DNA of 64,000 nucleotides from Gnetum montanum (Eukaryota; Streptophyta; Gnetopsida; Gnetales; Gnetaceae), in NCBI GenBank assembly GCA_015680685.1, contig MNCI01002249.1, positions 50,353 through 114,352 of the forward strand, read 5' to 3'. This document shows, piece by piece, positions 58,222 through 64,000 of the stretch (position 1 is its first letter; every line of letters starts with the position of its first letter). The notes beneath the pieces are model-generated. The model worked only from the letters and a program-made list of their open reading frames with translations. It had not been told where the DNA came from and searched no databases. The position numbers were made by a program, and so were the translations under genes.

Positions 58222-59051
58222 TGATGATATGATGTGGATATGAATGCATGGGCATGATAGTAGAGATGCATGTGGTGTGATGCAATGGATATATGATTAA
58301 TTATTTCTAACAATGATTATATCTATGACTATGTGTTTATGACATGTCTTGTCATAGTTGTACAAAGCTCTTGCACTTTTTTCATTTGGAAGTTAGAATA
58401 TTTTTCTAAGTGCCAGCAGTAGGAGTTAAGAGTGTACAGATCTTTATTCAAGTACTATTGTACCTTAGCACAACAATGTGTGTGGCAATAAAGATGAGCT
58501 TTTTGATAAACCTTGCAGCACTTTAAAATAGATTAATTAATTATTTATGCATTTAATTTTTTATGCAATTTCCTTTAATGCTTTAAGTAATTAAATAATT
58601 AATTAGGCTAAACTAAGCTAGATTAAGTAATGATTAATTAAGCACATAAGTACAACCACTTCGAGCATATGCTTGGCACTTGGTAATCCCAATAACACTT
58701 ATCGTTTGGTAACCCAATAGCATTAAATGAACATATGCTTATGTTAAGATTAGTTAGGTGTTGTTAGTTAGATTAAATTAGCAATTAAATTACTTCATTC
58801 CTTTCATCCTTTATTTTAAACACCCAAAACATAAAATATAAAAATAATAGAAATCATATGCCTAAATTACACTTAACCATACCTTTGCATATCACAAGTA
58901 TAATCGGTAAGATAATGAATAACTATTAGGGCAAGTTCACTTCCTAGAAGCTAGTGTACTGGAAGACAAGGGGTCCACAGAATTCAACCAGATCACGCAT
59001 GAACACTTAGTAATTCATATGGTTGAGCATAGACATATTTTTTGCTAATCA
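58222..59051 (+). repeat. Element F 5' LTR
   Basis: Landmarks in family order: GGAAGTTAGAATATTTTTCT near 58391, GGCAATAAAGATGAGCTTTT near 58482, CTTGCAGCACTTT near 58516, GGTAATCCCAATAACAC and GGTAACCCAATAG near 58690, CCACAGAATTCAACCAGATC near 58976, ATTCATATGGTTGAGCATAG near 59010, ending in a decayed TAATCA. No 45-bp minisatellite is present. Confidence 0.75.
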
Positions 59052-59239
59052 TTAGCACCATTTTTTAGGATTCTTTTTGTTTAAAACATGTACTATCTGG
59101 GCATAGTGAAAATCATTAACATCATTGGATGAACCTTAAGGTTAAAAATCATTTTAAAAATAAATATAATAATTTAAGCACATTGATATCTTATTCTAAT
59201 AGCAAAATATCTTCTTCTCACAAGCACAATGATACTAAA

Positions 59240-61510
59240 CTACCAGTGCCTTAAGAATGCAAGGTGATATATACTCATCCAGATGAATATGTACCTAACT
59301 TCATCTTCATCCTACATCAAGATGAAAAACTACGATGGCGAGATATGGAGGGCAACATTGTAATGCCTTCTAATTTATTTGTGCCTAGGATTCTACTCCA
59401 AACTCTTAGGAGGTTTGACATCCAAGATATTCAAAAATATTATGTTGTGCATGATCATGACTACTGAGACTATTATCCCACTGAAACACAACACAGAAGA
59501 AATCAACACCATGAGAAGCACCATGAGGCTTTGAAGGGAAAATGGTTCACGAATCCCTCATTCCTACTTAACCAAAATGACAATGAGGATCCTCCCTTTG
59601 GGGGCTCTCAACATGAAGATTCTCCACCCCTTGATATTGGTGATCGGGGCTTGAACCTAAAGTTGCAATCCACCATCAACAATCTTTGTTCAAAAAAAAG
59701 TGGGAGTCAAAGTAGGGGCTTGGGCAAGCATCAAGATGATAAGAAAGTTGACGAACATGGCCATGACAAGCATAGAGGAGGTGGCAAACACCATGGTGAT
59801 GGTAGTCCTCCTCCATCTTTTCCCTCTTCATCTACATCTTCTTCTTCCTCTTTTGGTTCTAATAGACACTATAGAAAGGACAACCATGATGAAGGTGAAT
59901 AGTAGGACATTAATGATCATTAGGCCAGTCATGAACAAAGCAGTAGTAGAGGATATCATAGGCATCATCAAAATAATGATGATGATGAGCCTTTTCTAGC
60001 AACTTGGAGTATGTTGAATATCACAGAGGCAACGAAAATTCCAACCAGGCATGTGAAAGAGAGTTAAATCAAGCAACTTAACATGAAAAATATCCCCAGA
60101 TTTGAGGAGGGATATAACTTTGATCTACAGACACATCTTCAAGCCTTTCATGATGCTTGTGCCTTATAGAATACTGAAAATAATTGGCAGAAATTAAAGC
60201 TATTTCCTAGGACACTCGTCAAGAAAGCTGAAAGCTAGTATCAATCCTTGGAGCTAGAATCCATCCATAGGTGGAGTACAATGCTAGAGCTATTCAATGA
60301 TTTTCGCAAGTGGAGTACAATGCTAGAGCTATCCAATGATAAATACTAGATGTACTCCCAAGTGTCTAATCTAAGAAGGTAGATCCAAGGATGGAAGTAA
60401 TGAACACATGAACCCTTGGATGTTGCCATGGGTAGATACTATTCTCTCATACACTGATGCCCTAGCCATGGTTATTCTCAATAGGAATAACTTTAACACA
60501 TTATAGATAGACTTAGAACAAAAATGAGAAAAAATATTGGGATTTATGCCCAATGAAGATTATCAAAACCTAGAGCCCATCAGATCCAAAGGTTGATAGA
60601 GTAGGTACCAAAAAAAGAAGGAGAGCTGAGGAAATAGAAAAGTGCTTAGGAATATAACATGGATCCTTTCATTAGAAAATGAAGGTTCAATTTTGTGACA
60701 ATGAGTCACCACTTGATGAGGTGGTGCAGCGAAAAACCTTGCCAATAAAAAAATTTATTTTTAATATATCAACTAAGGTTGATAAATTATGGGACTCTTT
60801 GGATGAAAAATTCCAAACTACTCTACAAATCGTAAAAGAATCAAGAGAGTAGAGTAGTGATGGTGATCGCAGGAGGTGGAAAGAAGCTAAACATGCCTAC
60901 TAAAGGAGTAAGGGCAAGGCTATGGCAGTAAAAGAGGTTATAGAGTCAAAATTAGATAATGATGGTTGCTATTGCATTTTCCAATATGAACATCCTAAAG
61001 GATGTTGCCTTGTCACTTGCAAGAGTCTAGGGTGTACATGTTGAATCCTAGATTGGAAAAAAGGCAAGCACCCAAAAGATTGCCTTATCCTCAAGACAAG
61101 CCAAGGTAGTTCCACCAACAAAAACAAGCTTATTATCTAAGTGGAGCTCCACCATATCCATATGATAAATACCAATAGTGGAAACACCCATAGTCATGGG
61201 GGATCCACCACCAATGCAATAGTACCCTTATAGGTAGCCAGATCCATGTGGGTACTATCTTCAGCAACCAATGTCTCCACATGACTCTTCAAGTCATGCT
61301 TCTTTTCAACATCACTACTACCCTCCAGAGTATTATAGAACTCATTCTCTATGTACTAGAGGGGAAACTCCATATCCCTATCATCCCCCTCATCCTTCAA
61401 CACATGCTCCTCCATCCTCAACCCAATTACCACTTGCTCCATCCATGCAAGGTGAGCTTCCAGCCCAATCACAACAACAGAATGCTACCAACGTAGTTAA
61501 CTTATAGCTA
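59240..61510 (+). pseudogene. Element F gag
   Basis: The N-terminal domain is best preserved here: 59264-59467 is open with DEYVPNFIFILHQDEKLRWR and EGNIVMPSN. Next, 59531-59902 is open and has a Gly/His-rich part then a Ser-rich run. The capsid core (LNMKNIPRFEE, HLQAFHDACAL, WQKLKLFPR) lies near 60085-60215; a 40-bp direct duplication at about 60271-60342 repeats WSTMLEL. A zinc-knuckle remnant with QYEHPKGCC is near 60985, and the Pro/Ser/Gln-rich tail (61271-61507) reads PHDSSSHASFQHHYYPPEYY. Many stops. Confidence 0.75.
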
Positions 61511-61739
61511 GCTTCTTAGCTGAGTTTTTCAAAACCAAGATCCTATAAAAGATCATTTTTTTCAAACCAATAGCCCTATTAAACCCTCACCTACTTATGT
61601 GACTAGTCACCATGTATCTTCTTCATTCTTTACATCCATTCCTTTCAAGAGTCCTTCAAACTAAATGCCTCCTAAGATTCACATAGTTATGTTAACCCAT
61701 GCTGTATCTAATTGCATCAATGCTAGAAACCTTTCTAGG

Positions 61740-62300
61740 AAAAGATCTAATCTTAGAAGTTCTCTCATCTATTTGTAAATTACAAGGAATGAGCCATGCA
61801 AGGCTCTTCTTAACTCAATTTCTAGATTTAATCTAATTTCTCACAAAATATACAACACCAAAAAACCTACCTCCTCTCAAGAAAAGCAACATCCATTTAG
61901 AATTGGTAGATCAATCCATCACTATTCCTTTGGGACTACTAGAGAACATTGTAACCACTGTCTGTAGGTGGTCATATCCTACCAATTTCCTAGTAATTAA
62001 AGTTGACAATTGCATGGGGAACTCTCCAATCATTATGGAGAGGGCTTGGTTGAGCACTATTGATTCACAAATGAGCATCAAAGATCTTTCCCTAGAAATT
62101 TTCAAGGAAAATGCATTTCGAAAGATTGAGAAGAAGGGAGTTCCATGCATCACGTATAGTGATACAGGGTGCAACTATGTGCAAAAACTCTAGTCCATGA
62201 AAAAAGCATACATTTTTGCATGCAAGAAATGTGAAAATGAGGTAGATATTCAAAGGTGCCTATACACAGCAGCCACAAAACAAGAGGGCACCTAGTGGCT
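61740..62300 (+). pseudogene. Element F protease
   Basis: The active-site region near 61800 has lost the D-S-G (it reads LLNSISRFN). The C-terminal part 61903-62193 is open: SITIPLGLLENIV, RWSYPTNFLVIKV, ERAWLSTIDSQMSI and CITYSDTGCN, matching B 50005-50280. Confidence 0.7.
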
Positions 62301-62439
62301 AACAGTTGATCTTAGAAGCAACACACTTTACATGGAACCTGATAAGAGTCTAAAATATGCCTATTGAAAGCATGAATGAACTAGAGCAAGTTCATCACCA
62401 ACTCTATGATGATGCAAATGATGATACCAATTGAGAAGA

Positions 62440-63800
62440 GTTGGAAATCCCTAAATATTTTAAACAATATCCCTTAGAGTTGAAAACTCTACCTACTAGC
62501 ATGGAGTATGCATTTCTGAAAAATGACAATCTAGTAATCATCAATGTCAATCTTGCCCCTAAATAGAAACAGATGTTGTTAATGGTGGTCAAAAAATGGT
62601 CAATAGCCTTTGCTTGATCATATCCTGAACTCATAAAGATTGATTCTAGGATATGCTAGCACCGTATCTACACTAATCTAGCCATGAAGATAAAGAGGCA
62701 ACCATAGCAGTGATTGAACCCCAAATTGAAGCACATCGTCAAAGAAGAAATTGAACAACTCCTCAAGGTGGGGTTTATCTATCCCATTACGAATAGTGAG
62801 TGGGTTAGTCCACTCATGATTATGCCAAAGTAAGGTGGCAAGTGGTGAGTCTACATTGACTTTCGATTGTTGAATATGACAACATTCAAAGATCACTTTC
62901 CATTGTCGTTTTTGGAGCAAGTATTGAGCACTATTTCTAGGCATTTCTATTATAGCTTTTTGATGGTTATAGTGGCTATAACCAAATCCAAATTATGCCA
63001 AAATAATATTCATGAGCCCCTGTGAGACTTTTGCATATCAAAAAATGCCTTTTGGTTTATGCAATGCTCTTGCAACATTTCAATGTTTGGTCTTGAGCAT
63101 TTTTCAGCAACAAATTGGTTGCAAGATGGAAGTCTTCATGGATGACTCTTTCACATATGGAACCACATTTGAGCAAACCATGAACTACCTTAAGCAAGTG
63201 CTTAAAAATTTGTGGAGATAAATTGTCAACTCAATTGGTAGAAAATCCATCTGATGATCCAAGAGGACATTGTATTGGGACATAGAATTTCTCAAGTAGG
63301 GATTGACATGAACCCTGAAAAGATAAGGATCATCCAAGGAATAACTTGCCAATCGAAAACTATTGAAGATGTTTGATCATTCCTTGGATACACTAGCTAC
63401 TACCAATGATTCATAGAGAATTTCTCTAAGATCACAAAACTATTGGTCAAGCTAACAAAGAAAGATACTTCATTCATCTAGACCAAGGAATGCAAAAATA
63501 CATTCTAGAGCCTCAAGCATAAGCTCATAGAGACTCTAATTCTATGAGGACTTGACTAGTCCAAACCATTTCATGTCATTATGGATGCATCAAATTATGC
63601 CTTAGAAGTTGTACTTAAGTAGTTGGATGAAAAGAAACATCCATATTACAGTCACTGCATAAATCAAAGCATTATGGGTGCATAGCTAAATTACACCACA
63701 ATGGAAAAAAAATGTGGTAGTGCATGCTTTAGAGAAGTCTAGGCATTATGTGCTTGGATAAAAAGTGTTTATGTACACTAACCATAGTGCAATTCACTTC
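62440..63800 (+). pseudogene. Element F reverse transcriptase and partial RNase H
   Basis: LKTLPTSMEYAFLKND and KKWSIAFA lead to NPKLKHIVKEEIEQLLKVGF near 62720, SEWVSPLMIMPK-stop-GGKW, FKDHFPLSFLEQVL. A frameshift follows near 62950. 63012-63221 is open with CETFAYQKMPFGLCNALATF and VFMDDSFTYG near 63131. HRISQVGIDMNPEKIRIIQG, FSKITKLLVKLTKK and HCINQSIMGA-stop-LNYTTMEKK follow. The frame ends at 63800 where the next LTR starts. Confidence 0.8.
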
Positions 63801-64000
63801 TGATGAGTGGCGAGGTACCCCTACACTCCACCATACGAATACGAGCATGCACGCGCGATCCGATCGAACTCCGCAGACTAAATGCCTTAACACCACAAGA
63901 AACACTTGGGGTTAATCGTTCGTTGTCTTCCCAGGCTTGCTTGTATGTGTCACGGTGTATGGTTAAGCAAGTCTGAGGTATGTGATTTTTTTGGTATTTT
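63801..64000 (-). mobile_element. Element G: start of a minus-strand LTR, truncated by the window edge
   Basis: TGATGAGTGGCGAGGTACCC at 63801 is identical to the left end of the element A LTR at 37687, followed by CCATACGAATACGAGC. From about 63880 the sequence follows the element B type instead (GTTAATCGTTCGTTGTCTTCCC, then GGTTAAGCAAG). It is inserted in the RNase H region of F; the rest lies beyond 64000. Whether it is a full element or a solo LTR cannot be seen. Confidence 0.85.

Larger units (their letters stand above)
58222..63800 (+). mobile_element. Element F: Ty3/gypsy gag-pol copy, interrupted at its 3' side
   Basis: A 5' LTR (58222-59051), decayed primer site (TAGCACCATTTTTTAGGA, 59053-59070), gag, protease, RT and part of RNase H are collinear with element B. 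At 63801, within RNase H, the sequence switches to the start of a minus-strand LTR of the same family, so the rest of F lies outside the window. The LTR start is set by analogy with the solo LTR length and is approximate. F is more decayed than B. Confidence 0.8.

Noticed and set aside
1-64000. CRISPR arrays, bacterial operons, rRNA or intact tRNA genes
   Set aside because: None seen; the content is plant nuclear and the only regular repeats are tandem minisatellites and LTRs.

Overview
The window is AT-rich nuclear DNA of a seed plant. Evidence for that is a 3-exon R2R3-MYB gene with canonical plant splice sites, a decayed plant-type leucine-rich-repeat resistance gene, plant RTE-clade LINEs, and nested Ty3/gypsy and Ty1/copia LTR retrotransposons. 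The large, old, TE-filled spacing would fit a large genome such as a gymnosperm, but this is inference and the species is not identifiable from the sequence.

Layout. 0-5.4 kb: LINE remnants, a roughly 500-bp tandem segmental duplication, and a solo LTR (4527-5351) with a perfect 5-bp target-site duplication. 5.4-8.4 kb: the only gene that looks intact, an R2R3-MYB transcription factor of 222 residues (exons 6259-6394, 6532-6661, 7924-8326). 8.4-11.6 kb: richer in GC than its surroundings, with a broken LRR resistance-gene fragment on the minus strand and two coding-like islands I could not name. 11.6-22.6 kb: AT-rich, no gene, with a long but broken antisense RTE LINE (13.5-15.8 kb), a second LINE fragment and several short tandem repeats.

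22.6-64 kb is almost wholly a retrotransposon nest. One Ty3/gypsy family recurs (LTRs begin TGATGA and end CTCATCA or a close variant; Asp-tRNA-type primer site; G-run polypurine tract). Element D (about 22.6-45.8 kb, 5'-truncated) is split by a Ty1/copia element E (27018-33373) inside its integrase and by element A (37687-43571, minus strand) inside a downstream accessory ORF. Element A has LTRs, PBS, PPT and a 501-codon gag but no pol: a TR-GAG-type non-autonomous element, with a perfect CTAAT target-site duplication. Element B (46134-56406) has both LTRs plus degenerate gag and pol, and carries a 45-bp minisatellite in the U3 of each LTR. Element F (58222-63800) is a further gag-pol copy, cut at 63801 by the start of another minus-strand LTR (element G) that leaves the window.

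None of the retroelement pol genes looks functional: all have in-frame stops, most explainable as C-to-T transitions (CAG/CAA to TAG/TAA, TGG to TAG/TGA), as expected for long-methylated plant DNA. The items most worth a second look are the gag-only element A and its unexplained 2.5-kb 3' half, the accessory ORF of D, the U3 minisatellite of B, the short-spaced zinc knuckle of the gag family, and the solo LTR pointing toward the MYB gene.
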